The position numbers were made by a program, and so were the translations under genes. From Parvibaculum sp046297875 (GTDB lineage Bacteria; Pseudomonadota; Alphaproteobacteria; Parvibaculales; Parvibaculaceae), in assembly GCF_046297875.1 (NCBI RefSeq), contig NZ_JBKBHD010000001.1:372001-436000 (forward strand): a stretch of DNA of 64,000 nucleotides, given 5' to 3'. Below, one piece after another: positions 25,224-33,613 of the stretch. The notes under the pieces were generated by a model. The model ran no database searches, was not told the origin of the DNA, and saw only the letters and a list, made by a program, of their open reading frames with translations. Positions within the stretch are counted from its first letter, which is position 1, and every line of letters begins with the position of its first letter.

Positions 25224-25280
25224 CGAGGCGGGACGGCGGCTGACGCAACGTCCGCCTGACAAGAAACACAGGGCAGGAAA

Positions 25281-26483
25281 ATGGATCTTCATTTCTCGGC
25301 AGCCGATGCCGCCTTCCGCGACGAAGTACGCGCCTTTCTCGACGAAAATCTGACGCCGGAACTCGCGGAAGCAGGAAAGCTCACTACTTCCGTTTTCACG
25401 GACAAGCAGTGGAACCTTGCCTGGCAGAAGATCCTCTACAAGAAGGGCTGGGTGGCGCCGAGCTGGCCGGTGGAATATGGCGGCACGGGCTGGACCGAGA
25501 TGCAGAAATATATCTGGGCCTCCGAATGCACACGCTATGGCACGCCGGGCCTTTCGCCGATGGGGCTTCGCATGTGCGGGCCAATGCTGATGAAGTTCGG
25601 CACGAAGGAGCAGAAGGACTATTACCTGCCGCGGATTCTTTCCGGCGAGGACTATTGGTGCCAAGGCTATTCGGAGCCGGGCGCGGGATCGGACCTTGCC
25701 TCGCTGCAGCTGAAGGCGGTGAGCGATGGCGACCATTATGTGCTGAACGGCACCAAGATCTGGACCACGCATGCCCACTTCGCGAACATGATGTTCTGCC
25801 TCGTGCGCACCGACAATTCGGGCAAGCCGCAGCAGGGCATCACCTTCGTGCTGCTCGACATGACGACGCCCGGCATAAAGGTGGAGCCGATCATCACGCT
25901 CGCAGGCGAACACGAAGTGAACCAGGTTTTCTTCGACGATGTGCGCGTGCCGAAGAAGAACCGCGTGGGCGAAGAAAATGACGGCTGGACGGTCGCCAAA
26001 TATCTTCTCGAATTCGAACGGGGTGGCGCCTTCGCGGCCTCGCTCGAAGTGGGGATCGAGAAAATCCGCGAGGTTGCGGCGGGCGAACGCGCGGGCGACG
26101 GCAAGCGGCTGATCGACGATGAGAGTTTCGCGCTCAAGATCGCGGAGGCCGCCATTGATGTGAAGGCGATGGAGATGACCGAGCATCGCGTGATGGCGGA
26201 GCTTGCGGGCGGCAAGAATCCCGGCCCCGCCTCCTCCATGCTCAAGACGCGCGGCACGGAAATGCGGCAGCGGCTCGACGAAATCGCCGTCGAGACCATC
26301 GGCTTCTATGCCAGCGCCGACCAGCACGATGCGCGCACGCCGGGCTCCAATGTCGAGCCTATCGGGCCGAAGGAAGGCATGGTCTTCATGCCGACCTATC
26401 TCAACAATCGCGCGGCCTCCATCTATGGCGGCTCGAACGAGGTTCAGCGCGGCATCATGGCAAAGCTGGTGCTGGGGCTTTAG
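25281..26483 (+). CDS. Acyl-CoA dehydrogenase (FadE-like, second of a pair)
   Basis: The 400-residue enzyme parallels the one at 22956-24164 almost block for block: WPVEYGGTGW, CQGYSEPGAGSDLASL, NGTKIWTTHAH, EVNQVFFDDVRVPKKNRVGE and the C-terminal YGGSNEVQRGIMAKLVLGL. It therefore looks like a paralogue rather than an unrelated member. It probably introduces the alpha-beta double bond in an acyl-CoA of unknown chain type. The TAG overlaps the convergent MaoC stop (TTAG). Confidence 0.92.
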   Translation: MDLHFSAADAAFRDEVRAFLDENLTPELAEAGKLTTSVFTDKQWNLAWQKILYKKGWVAPSWPVEYGGTGWTEMQKYIWASECTRYGTPGLSPMGLRMCGPMLMKFGTKEQKDYYLPRILSGEDYWCQGYSEPGAGSDLASLQLKAVSDGDHYVLNGTKIWTTHAHFANMMFCLVRTDNSGKPQQGITFVLLDMTTPGIKVEPIITLAGEHEVNQVFFDDVRVPKKNRVGEENDGWTVAKYLLEFERGGAFAASLEVGIEKIREVAAGERAGDGKRLIDDESFALKIAEAAIDVKAMEMTEHRVMAELAGGKNPGPASSMLKTRGTEMRQRLDEIAVETIGFYASADQHDARTPGSNVEPIGPKEGMVFMPTYLNNRAASIYGGSNEVQRGIMAKLVLGL

Positions 26484-26920
26484 GCCTTCCGCGCAATCAG
26501 CAGCGTCGTGGTCTGGGTGAAGACCGTCTCGTCGTTCTGGTTCATCAGGATGTGGCGGTTCTTCACGACGCCTCGATCGGGCTTCGACGATGACGGTTTT
26601 GTCTCGATGCACTCGATGACGAGGCGGAGCGTGTCGCCCATTTTCGCCGCCTTGTGAAACCGCACTTCGTCATAGCCGAGCGCGCCGATGACGGCGGTTT
26701 CTTCCGGCAGGCGCGAGGCGAGCCAGAGGACGATCGCCTGCACATGCGTGCCGCAAGCGGTCAATGTGCCGTAGACGGATTTCGCGGCGGCCGCTTCATC
26801 GACATGGAAGGACTGCGGGTCCCACTTCAATGCGAAGGAGACGATTTCGTCCTTCGTTAACTCATAGCGCGCGGGAATGTCGTGTCGCTCGCCGAGCACA
26901 AAGTCGTCGAAATGGCGCAT
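26480..26920 (-). CDS. MaoC-like hotdog dehydratase
   Basis: The 146-residue single hotdog domain has FALKWDPQSFHVDEAAA, the hydratase-2 motif region with the Asp and His of (R)-specific enoyl-CoA hydratases, followed by VYGTLTACGTHVQAI. It likely hydrates 2-enoyl-CoA to (R)-3-hydroxyacyl-CoA. It is convergent with the acyl-CoA dehydrogenase that would supply its substrate. The open frame extends much further upstream, but the start MRHFDDFVLGER is the family N-terminus. Confidence 0.85.
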   Translation of the reverse strand: MRHFDDFVLGERHDIPARYELTKDEIVSFALKWDPQSFHVDEAAAAKSVYGTLTACGTHVQAIVLWLASRLPEETAVIGALGYDEVRFHKAAKMGDTLRLVIECIETKPSSSKPDRGVVKNRHILMNQNDETVFTQTTTLLIARKA

Positions 26921-27021
26921 GCGGGTTCTCCCTCTTTTCCCGTCATAGAGGCTGAGCAGATAGTCGGAAGAAAGCAAGACGTGGATGGCCCGGTCAAGCC
27001 GGGTCATGACGAATTGAAGTG

Positions 27022-27060
27022 GAAAAGAAAAAGGCCCGTGGATTGATCCACGGGCCTTCG
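27022..27060 (-). terminator. Rho-independent terminator of thiolase gene
   Basis: The minus-strand stem AAGGCCCGTGGAT / ATCCACGGGCCTT is perfect and followed by TTTCTTTTC. It lies 22 bases after the thiolase stop. Confidence 0.85.
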
Positions 27061-27081
27061 TCATTTCAACGGCCAATCGAA

Positions 27082-28302
27082 TTACGCGAATTCGAAGAGA
27101 CCCGCAGCACCCATGCCGCCACCGATGCACATGGTGACGACGCCGTATTTCACGTTCTGGCCGGCCTGCTTGCGGCGGCGGCCTTCGAGCAGGATGTGGC
27201 CGGTGCAGCGCGCGCCGGTCATGCCGAAGGGGTGGCCGATGGCGATGGAGCCGCCATTGACGTTGTACTTCTCCGGGTCGATGCCGAGGCGGTCGCGGCT
27301 GTAGAGGCACTGGCTCGCGAAGGCTTCATTGAGTTCCCAGAGGTCGATGTCGTCGACCTTGAGACCGTGGCGCTCAAGAAGGCGCGGCACGGCGAAGACA
27401 GGGCCAATGCCCATTTCGTCGGGCTCGCAACCGGCGACGGCGAAGCCGCGGAAGACGCCGAGAATGTCGGAGCCGTTCTTTTCGGCTTCCTTGCGCTCCA
27501 TCAGCACGACGGCGGCGGCGCCGTCCGACAGCTGCGAGGCGTTACCGGCGGTGACGTACTTGCCTTCCTTCACCTTCTGGCCGTTCTTGAAAACGGGCTT
27601 CAGCGAAAGAAGCGACTCGAGCGTCGTTTCCGGGCGGTTGCACTCGTCCTTCTCGACGACATAGTCGACCAGCGACTCTTCGCCGGTTTCCTTGTTCACG
27701 ACCTTCATCTTGGTCTTCATCGGGACGATTTCGTCCTTGAAGATGCCGTTCTGCTGCGCGGCGGCGATGCGCTGCTGGCTGCGGAGCGAGTACTCGTCCT
27801 GATATTCGCGCGAGACGTTGTAACGCTCGGCAACGATCTCGGCGGTCTCGATCATCGCCATCCACAGCTCGGGCTTTTCCTGCATGAGCTTTTCTTCGGT
27901 CAGACGATTGTAGTTCTGACCGCCCATCTGGACGAGCGAGATCGATTCGACGCCGGCGCCGATTGCGACCGGCACGCCTTCATTGACGATGCGGCCGGCG
28001 GCCATGGCGATCGTCTGCAGGCCCGAGGAGCAGAAGCGGTTGACCGTGGTGCCCGACGTGGTGACGGGGCAGCCCGCCCAGATGGCCGAGAGACGGCCGA
28101 TATTCATGCCGGTCGCACCTTCCGGGGCGCCGCAGCCCATGATGACGTCTTCGACCTGGGCCGGGTCGATCTTCGCGCGCTCGATGGCATGCTTGATCGC
28201 GTGGCCGGCCATGGCCGCGCCGTGGGTGTTGTTGAAGCCGCCGCGGCCAGCCTTGGCAAGGCCGGTACGGGCGGTCGAGACGATGACTGCTTCTCTGGAC
28301 AT
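27082..28302 (-). CDS. Acetyl-CoA C-acyltransferase (thiolase)
   Basis: The 406-residue thiolase has all catalytic blocks: nucleophilic Cys91 in NRFCSSGLQ, WELNEAFASQ, the His block GGSIAIGHPFGMTGAR and the second Cys in MCIGGGMGAAGLF. It cleaves 3-oxoacyl-CoA in beta-oxidation (or condenses acetyl-CoA). It is monocistronic, with its own terminator and a 348-base upstream gap. Confidence 0.94.
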   Translation of the reverse strand: MSREAVIVSTARTGLAKAGRGGFNNTHGAAMAGHAIKHAIERAKIDPAQVEDVIMGCGAPEGATGMNIGRLSAIWAGCPVTTSGTTVNRFCSSGLQTIAMAAGRIVNEGVPVAIGAGVESISLVQMGGQNYNRLTEEKLMQEKPELWMAMIETAEIVAERYNVSREYQDEYSLRSQQRIAAAQQNGIFKDEIVPMKTKMKVVNKETGEESLVDYVVEKDECNRPETTLESLLSLKPVFKNGQKVKEGKYVTAGNASQLSDGAAAVVLMERKEAEKNGSDILGVFRGFAVAGCEPDEMGIGPVFAVPRLLERHGLKVDDIDLWELNEAFASQCLYSRDRLGIDPEKYNVNGGSIAIGHPFGMTGARCTGHILLEGRRRKQAGQNVKYGVVTMCIGGGMGAAGLFEFA

Positions 28303-28650
28303 GGACGGTCTCCCGACGGGTTGAAACTGGCTTTTAATGCCGGTTGGTTCGTGTCCGGTCCGGCTTTCGCCGCCTTTACCCAACGGGCCCCGGCACTTTG
28401 AGGCGCACCTTAAACGCAGGCCCTGCCCGGACAAAGCGGAATCTCCGTCCATTTCCGCAGCGGAGAGCCGGATGTTCTGTTCGGATTTGAACAGGGGGCC
28501 GCCCAGAAGCGGGGCTGTGGAGTGCCTCATTCTTGCCCCGAAATTTCCCCGTAACCGCCTGCCCCTCACCCGCATGGGGTCACATTCACCCCCCATATTG
28601 CCAACATGGAAGACCGGCCCTGTGCCGGCAGAACGCGAAAGGGGAACGAG
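28303..28650. other. Divergent intergenic region, 348 bases
   Basis: This gap between the thiolase and the secreted protein must contain both promoters. I see no convincing -35/-10 pair, tandem repeat, RNA gene or conserved ORF in it. Confidence 0.4.
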
Positions 28651-29148
28651 ATGAAACAGCTTGCGATCGTTGCGGGTCTCAGCCTGACTACCGCCATCGG
28701 CGCGGCGCTGACCGCGCAGACTGCATCTGCGTCCGATCCGCTTCCCTTGCCGCGCCCCGCGGCGAGCGAAATCTCATTCGATCACCCGGCACCGGGCCTT
28801 GCCGAGCGCACCGTCTATGTCAGCGCGGCCGACCCCGAGGCGCCTTATTCGCAGGGCTATGGCGTGAACGACAGCGCTCGAGTGGTTTTCCCGGTCTATT
28901 TCCCGTCCGGCTGGACGACGCCGTCCGACGAGGCGGAAACCATGCTGCGGGCGGTCGCCGAGGAAATCACCTATCGCGGGCTCACCGATATCCGCGTTTC
29001 AGCCTCCGAGGCGGCGCTGACGACGCCGGAACTCGCTGTGGAACGCGATACCGTGGCGCGCGTCGAGGCCGTCGCGACGTCGCTCGAAAAATTCGGCGTG
29101 CCGGAAAAGTGGATCGCCGTGCAACCGATTGCCGGTTCGGACGTTTAA
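28651..29148 (+). CDS. Small secreted protein, OmpA-C-like fold suspected
   Basis: The 165-residue protein has a signal peptide at residues 1-27 (TASA). The mature region VVFPVYFPSGWTTPSDEAETMLRAV, then ITYRGLTDIRVSASE, then VERDTVARVEAVATSLEKFGVPEKWIAVQPI follows the order of the OmpA C-terminal domain (strand, long helix, strand, helix, strand). However, it lacks the conserved Asp and Arg that bind peptidoglycan. I do not recognise a family. It is probably periplasmic, with a terminator downstream. Confidence 0.65.
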   Translation: MKQLAIVAGLSLTTAIGAALTAQTASASDPLPLPRPAASEISFDHPAPGLAERTVYVSAADPEAPYSQGYGVNDSARVVFPVYFPSGWTTPSDEAETMLRAVAEEITYRGLTDIRVSASEAALTTPELAVERDTVARVEAVATSLEKFGVPEKWIAVQPIAGSDV

Positions 29149-29284
29149 TTCCTGAAGTCTTGCGGCGACGCCCCCTCAGCGCCGCTGCGATCCTCGAAAG
29201 ACCCGGCGTTATCCCGCCCCTCATAGGTCCCCCACCCCCAGGGATGACGCCGGGTCCTTCACTCGACAATCCTCGCATCACTTG

Positions 29285-29316
29285 AGGCCCGCCTTCCCCG
29301 GCGGGCCCTTTTCTTG
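29285..29316 (+). terminator. Rho-independent terminator
   Basis: The stem GCCCGCC / GGCGGGC with a TTCCCC loop is followed by CCTTTTCTTG. It is placed to end the secreted-protein transcript before the thioesterase pair. Confidence 0.7.
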
Positions 29317-29379
29317 TCTCCGGCGGCGCGAACGTCTAGATAAGGCGTCGCTGTATCCTCCTCCGCTGGAAGTTCCCCC

Positions 29380-29775
29380 ATGAGTACAAGACAGGTCGAC
29401 ACAAGCGGCTTTGGCGCTTTTGCCGGGCCGGTTCTCCGAGACGGCAACAAATTCACACTCGAGATCGCGGCGCATCACCTCAATGCAGATGAGCGGCTTC
29501 ATGGCGGCATGATGATGACGCTCGCGTCCATCGTGCTCGGCGATGTGGCGCGCGAAACGGCCGGCGAAAAGCATCCCGGCGCGCGCGTGAGCCCGCTATC
29601 GCTCAATTGCGACTTCGTGAGCGCAGGCGAGAAGGGCGAAACGATCGAAGGGCGCGCAGAAGTGACGCGCGCGACGCGGACCGTGCTCTTCATCTCGGGC
29701 GAACTGCGCGCCGGCAGCCGCATCCTGATGACGGCAACGGGCGTCTATTCGATCAAGGCACCGGAGGACAAGTGA
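29380..29775 (+). CDS. PaaI-type hotdog thioesterase (first of a coupled pair)
   Basis: The 131-residue hotdog protein has HLNADERLHGGMMMTLASIVLGD, the PaaI/4HBT active-site helix beginning after the HGG turn. It likely hydrolyses acyl- or aryl-CoA thioesters. The typical acidic residue on the helix (usually Asp or Glu a few residues after HGG) reads as small residues here, so the catalytic details may differ. The GTG of the next hotdog gene overlaps its stop, giving a two-gene unit. Confidence 0.82.
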   Translation: MSTRQVDTSGFGAFAGPVLRDGNKFTLEIAAHHLNADERLHGGMMMTLASIVLGDVARETAGEKHPGARVSPLSLNCDFVSAGEKGETIEGRAEVTRATRTVLFISGELRAGSRILMTATGVYSIKAPEDK

Positions 29776-30209
29776 GAACGCCGCTTCCCTCGCCCCGTGA
29801 CGTGGCCGCGCCCGAAGGCTGGCGGGTGAGCGCGCTTCACGACCCTTTCGAGGCGCATGTGGGACCGCTCTTCGAGCGCGACGGCGGGGACGGCACGCGC
29901 ATTTTCGGCTTCATCGTGGATGACCGCCATGTGAATGCGGCGGGCGATGTGCATGAAGGCATGATGCTGACTTTTGCCGATGCCTTTCTCGGCAGCGCCG
30001 CCAATCGCGGCGCAGACGGCAAGGGCTGCGTGACGCTCAGCATGCAGGCGAGTTTCCTGAAGGCGGCGCGCGCCGGCGATCTCGTCGAGTGCCACACGCG
30101 GCTCGAGCGGAGGACGCGCACCATCATCTTCGTCTCCGGGCGGCTCAGCGTCGGAGACGAAGACATGGTGACAGTGACGAGCCTCTGGAAAGTGCTTGGC
30201 GAACGCTGA
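29772..30209 (+). CDS. PaaI-type hotdog thioesterase (second of a coupled pair)
   Basis: The 145-residue hotdog protein starts at a GTG that overlaps the previous TGA (GTGA). The motif AAGDVHEGMMLTFADAFLG has the acidic Asp typical of PaaI-like enzymes, and KGCVTLSMQASFLKAARAGD is the following strand pair. The two products are related and could form a heteromer; that is an inference from coupling and similarity. Confidence 0.82.
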   Translation: MRTPLPSPRDVAAPEGWRVSALHDPFEAHVGPLFERDGGDGTRIFGFIVDDRHVNAAGDVHEGMMLTFADAFLGSAANRGADGKGCVTLSMQASFLKAARAGDLVECHTRLERRTRTIIFVSGRLSVGDEDMVTVTSLWKVLGER

Positions 30210-30218
30210 CTTCCGCCG

Positions 30219-31055
30219 TCAGAGAATGCTCTGCACGGGGAGAAGGTCGTCGAACTCCGGCTCGCGCTTCTCTGACTTGGCCGCGAAGCTTTCCATCATG
30301 TCATGCGGCTGGAACATGCCGGTCTGCCAGACGGCGATATGTTTCAGGCCATCGGCGATCGAGTGATCGCGCGCATAATTGATCATTTCCTTCGAGCCGT
30401 AGACGGCAAGCGGCGAGCGGGCGGCGATGTCCTTCGCGATGCCCATGACGGCGGCGAGCATCTCTTCCTGCGTGTCGAACACGGCGTTGACGAAGCCGCT
30501 GGACTTTGCCTCCTCGGCGAAGAGGCGCCGGCCCGTATAGGCAAGTTCGCGCACGAGGCCCTGCGGCATCAGATGCGGCAGGCGCGGGAAGGTGCCGACA
30601 TCCGCCGTCATGCCGATATTGATTTCCTGGATGCAGAAGAAGGCGTCCTTCGTGCAATAGCGCATGTCGCAGGCAGATGCGAAATCGACGCCACCGCCGA
30701 TGCAGCCCCCCTGCACCGCCATCAGCACCGGCATGCGCGCCTCATCGAGACAGGAAAAGGTCTTCTGAAGTTTCAGCACGGTCTGCATCAGGTTTGCGCG
30801 GATGCGACCCGTCTCCTTGCCCGCCATGTCCGGGCCGGAGGTGAAGACGGACAAGTCCATGCCCGAAGTGAAATGCTTGCCCGTCGATGAAATGACGATC
30901 ACGCGAGCAAGCGCGCCTTCGTCGATCTCGCGCACGATTGCGGGCAGGTCATGCCAGAAATCGCGGTTCATCGCGTTCATCTTTTCCGGACGGTTCAGAA
31001 CGATATGCGCGATATGGTCCTTGATCTCGACTTTGAAACAGGCCGAATCCTTCAT
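30219..31055 (-). CDS. Crotonase of the dienoyl-CoA isomerase (ECH1) type
   Basis: The 278-residue enzyme has GGCIGGGVDFASACDMRYC, FFCIQEINIGMTADVGTFPRLP and ELAYTGRRLFAEEA. The residues Asp124, Glu144 and Asp152 match the catalytic trio of rat delta-3,5-delta-2,4-dienoyl-CoA isomerase (Asp176, Glu196, Asp204) in both identity and spacing (20 and 8). It therefore probably moves double bonds during breakdown of odd-position unsaturated fatty acids rather than hydrating enoyl-CoA. A divergent MaoC gene follows on the plus strand. Confidence 0.87.
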   Translation of the reverse strand: MKDSACFKVEIKDHIAHIVLNRPEKMNAMNRDFWHDLPAIVREIDEGALARVIVISSTGKHFTSGMDLSVFTSGPDMAGKETGRIRANLMQTVLKLQKTFSCLDEARMPVLMAVQGGCIGGGVDFASACDMRYCTKDAFFCIQEINIGMTADVGTFPRLPHLMPQGLVRELAYTGRRLFAEEAKSSGFVNAVFDTQEEMLAAVMGIAKDIAARSPLAVYGSKEMINYARDHSIADGLKHIAVWQTGMFQPHDMMESFAAKSEKREPEFDDLLPVQSIL

Positions 31056-31240
31056 GTGTGTTCTCCGCTGAACCCAGGTTTTGCCGGGACCTTACCATGC
31101 CGGGCGGATGCGCAAAGGAGGGTCGGGTGCGCAATGGGCATCCGCCATTCGAGATTGTGGACAAGCATGCTTGCGCGGGCCGTGCGGAACCGCTTTCTTA
31201 TGGCCAAGAAACCTATTCAACAGCCCAAGGGGAGGCCGAA

Positions 31241-32092
31241 ATGGCGATCAACTACGACAAACTCATGAGCCTGAAGGCGACCGGCCAGGAGTTCAGCTAT
31301 GGCGACCGCGAAACCATGCTCTACGCGCTTGGCATCGGCTTCGGGCGCGATCCGCTGGACGCAAAGGAGCTACCCTTCGTCTATGAGAAGAACCTGAAGA
31401 CGGTGCCGACGCTTGCGACCGTGGTGGCCTGGGGCGCGGGCGCCATCGGCGACAGCGGCATCAACTACGCGATGGTGGTGCATGGCGAGCAGAAGCTGAA
31501 GCTCTACCGCCCGCTGCCGGTGGCAGCGAAACTCACGGCCGACAGCCGCGTGGTGGGCGCTTGGGACAAGGGCGAAGGCAAGGGTGCGATCATCGTCACC
31601 GAAACGGACCTCACCGAAAAGGGCGGCGACAAGCTCTGCACGCTGACTTCGACCATTTTCGCGCGCGGCGACGGCGGCTTTGGCGGCCCGCGCGAGGGCG
31701 CGCCCGAACCCCACAAGCTGCCGGACCGCGCGCCGGACATGAGCGTGGATGCCGAGACGCGGCCGGACCAGGCCCTGCTCTACCGGCTTTCGGGCGACCG
31801 GAACCCGCTCCACTCCGACCCCGAGTTCGCCAAGGCGGTCGGCTTTCCCAAGCCGATCCTGCACGGGCTCTGCACCTATGGCACCTGCTGCCGCGCAATC
31901 ATCACGGGCGCGCTCGACCATGACCCGACGCAGATCACGGGCTTCGATGTGCGCTTCTCGGCGCCCGTCTTCCCTGGCGACACAGTGACGGTCGATCTCT
32001 GGAAGGACAAGGGCGTGATCTCTTTCCGTGCCCGCGTGAAGGAACGCGACGCGGTCGTCATCAACAACGGCAAGTGCACGCTGAAGGCCTAA
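31241..32092 (+). CDS. Double-hotdog MaoC-type enoyl-CoA hydratase
   Basis: The 283-residue protein comprises two hotdog halves. The second holds LLYRLSGDRNPLHSDPEFAKAVGFPKPILHGLC, the hydratase-2 signature with catalytic Asp and His. This is the layout of (R)-specific 2-enoyl-CoA hydratase from eukaryotic multifunctional enzyme 2 and bacterial relatives. The ATG at 31241 has AAGGGGAGG upstream. It probably supplies (R)-3-hydroxyacyl-CoA for beta-oxidation or polyhydroxyalkanoate synthesis. Confidence 0.91.
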   Translation: MAINYDKLMSLKATGQEFSYGDRETMLYALGIGFGRDPLDAKELPFVYEKNLKTVPTLATVVAWGAGAIGDSGINYAMVVHGEQKLKLYRPLPVAAKLTADSRVVGAWDKGEGKGAIIVTETDLTEKGGDKLCTLTSTIFARGDGGFGGPREGAPEPHKLPDRAPDMSVDAETRPDQALLYRLSGDRNPLHSDPEFAKAVGFPKPILHGLCTYGTCCRAIITGALDHDPTQITGFDVRFSAPVFPGDTVTVDLWKDKGVISFRARVKERDAVVINNGKCTLKA

Positions 32093-32146
32093 CTCACCCC
32101 ACCTTCGCGAGCCCCTTGCACAGGGACGCAGGAAAGAGATAAATCG

Positions 32147-32178
32147 AGCCGGGCGAGACATCCGCCCGGCTTTTTTCA
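32147..32178 (+). terminator. Rho-independent terminator after MaoC gene
   Basis: The stem AGCCGGGCG / CGCCCGGCT is followed by TTTTTT, directly before the next gene's ATG at 32191. Confidence 0.85.
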
Positions 32179-32190
32179 TGTGAACACTGC

Positions 32191-33513
32191 ATGACCAGCG
32201 ACGACGCAATCCCTCCCGGACTGACCGTCACTCATCCGTTTGCGGATAAAACGCATCCCGGCGAGACAGAAGGCGATGATCCGCTTTCGATCATGGAACG
32301 CCTGATAGCGGCAGGCGACCGCGAAGCAGCGCTTACCCATGCAGAACACATCGCTGCGGAGCGGCAGCGGGAAGGATGGCCGGCAGGGCTCATCGCTTCG
32401 CTCGCCCATTGCGTGATCGATCTCGGTGAACCCGAGCGCGCGGCTGCGCTGATCGTTCCCCTGATGCAGTCCGGCGAGGCCAATCCACGCAGTCTCATGG
32501 TGCTTGCCCGCGCCCTTAGCCTGGCCGGGCGGCATCAGGAAGCGCTCGATGCGCTCAGCGAAGCGAGTTTCCTCGACGGCCAGTCGGCGGAAGTGCTTCT
32601 TGCGCTCGGCGCAGCACGGCTGGCCGCGGAGGACACCGCGCGCGCCATTGCCGATTTCGAGCGTGTGTTGCGAGTTGCGACAGATGATGGCGAGCGCGAC
32701 TCCGGCCTGCGCGCAGAGGCGCATTTCCGGCTCGGCGAGACCTGGGCGCTGCTCGACGAACGCGAGCGCGCGGCGCGGAATTTCCGTTCGGCGCAGGCAG
32801 AAGACCCGGCGGACCGGCGCGGCGCAGGTATCCGCCTTGCCGAGCTTGAGGCGCAGCCCGCGCCTGCCCGCGCGAGTGCGGCCTATGTGCGTGCACTCTT
32901 CGACGGCTATGCGCCTCGCTATGAGGGGCACATGGTCGAGACGCTAGCCTATCGCGGGCCCGAGCTTCTGCGTGCGGCGGCGGAAGCGGCTGAGGGGTTT
33001 GCGGCAGCCGCGCCTTATGACGCAATCGATCTTGGCAGCGGCACCGGGCTTTCGGGAAAGGTCTTTGCTCCCTTTTGCCGCTCGCTCCTGGGTGTCGATC
33101 TCAGTCCGCGCATGTGCGCGGCGGCAGAAGCCTCCGGCTTTTATTCGGACGTCGTTACAGGCGACATCATCCCGGCACTCAACACCGCATCACGACCGTT
33201 CGGCCTCGCCATTGCCTGCGACACACTGATCTATCTCGGCGACCTCGATCCGCTTTTCGGCGCGGTTGAAAGATCGGTTTCACCGAATGGGTGGTTCGTC
33301 TTCTCGACGGAAAAATCGGACGGCAAATCCGATGAGGCCGCGGCGCGCGGCTTCGAGATCGGCCCGTCACGGCGCTTCCGGCATACCGAAACCTATATTC
33401 GCGAACGTACCAGTGCGCATGGCTTCGATGTTGTTTCCTTCGGCAGCTGCGTGCTGCGGATGGAGAAGCGTCAGCCTGTAGAAAGTTTCGTTTGCGTCTT
33501 GCGCCGTCGGTGA
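32191..33513 (+). CDS. TPR-repeat SAM-dependent methyltransferase
   Basis: The 440-residue protein has residues about 40-230 made of helical TPR-like pairs (for example ALTHAEHIAAERQREG, SLMVLARALSLAGRHQEALDAL, AHFRLGETWALLDERERAARNF). A class I methyltransferase domain follows, with motif I DAIDLGSGTGLSG near residues 276-288 and LLGVDLSPRM. The acceptor is unknown; the TPRs suggest a protein partner. It starts 13 bases after the terminator. The next gene, a membrane-anchored protein, is 100 bases downstream. Confidence 0.84.
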   Translation: MTSDDAIPPGLTVTHPFADKTHPGETEGDDPLSIMERLIAAGDREAALTHAEHIAAERQREGWPAGLIASLAHCVIDLGEPERAAALIVPLMQSGEANPRSLMVLARALSLAGRHQEALDALSEASFLDGQSAEVLLALGAARLAAEDTARAIADFERVLRVATDDGERDSGLRAEAHFRLGETWALLDERERAARNFRSAQAEDPADRRGAGIRLAELEAQPAPARASAAYVRALFDGYAPRYEGHMVETLAYRGPELLRAAAEAAEGFAAAAPYDAIDLGSGTGLSGKVFAPFCRSLLGVDLSPRMCAAAEASGFYSDVVTGDIIPALNTASRPFGLAIACDTLIYLGDLDPLFGAVERSVSPNGWFVFSTEKSDGKSDEAAARGFEIGPSRRFRHTETYIRERTSAHGFDVVSFGSCVLRMEKRQPVESFVCVLRRR

Positions 33514-33613
33514 CCGGCTTTGCGGCTCAACGAAAGCCCGATAGTGTTGGCGAGAGGCTGGCCCTGGCGATCTGTGCCGACTGATTGCAGGGCGGAGCGA
33601 TTTTCGGGAAGGC

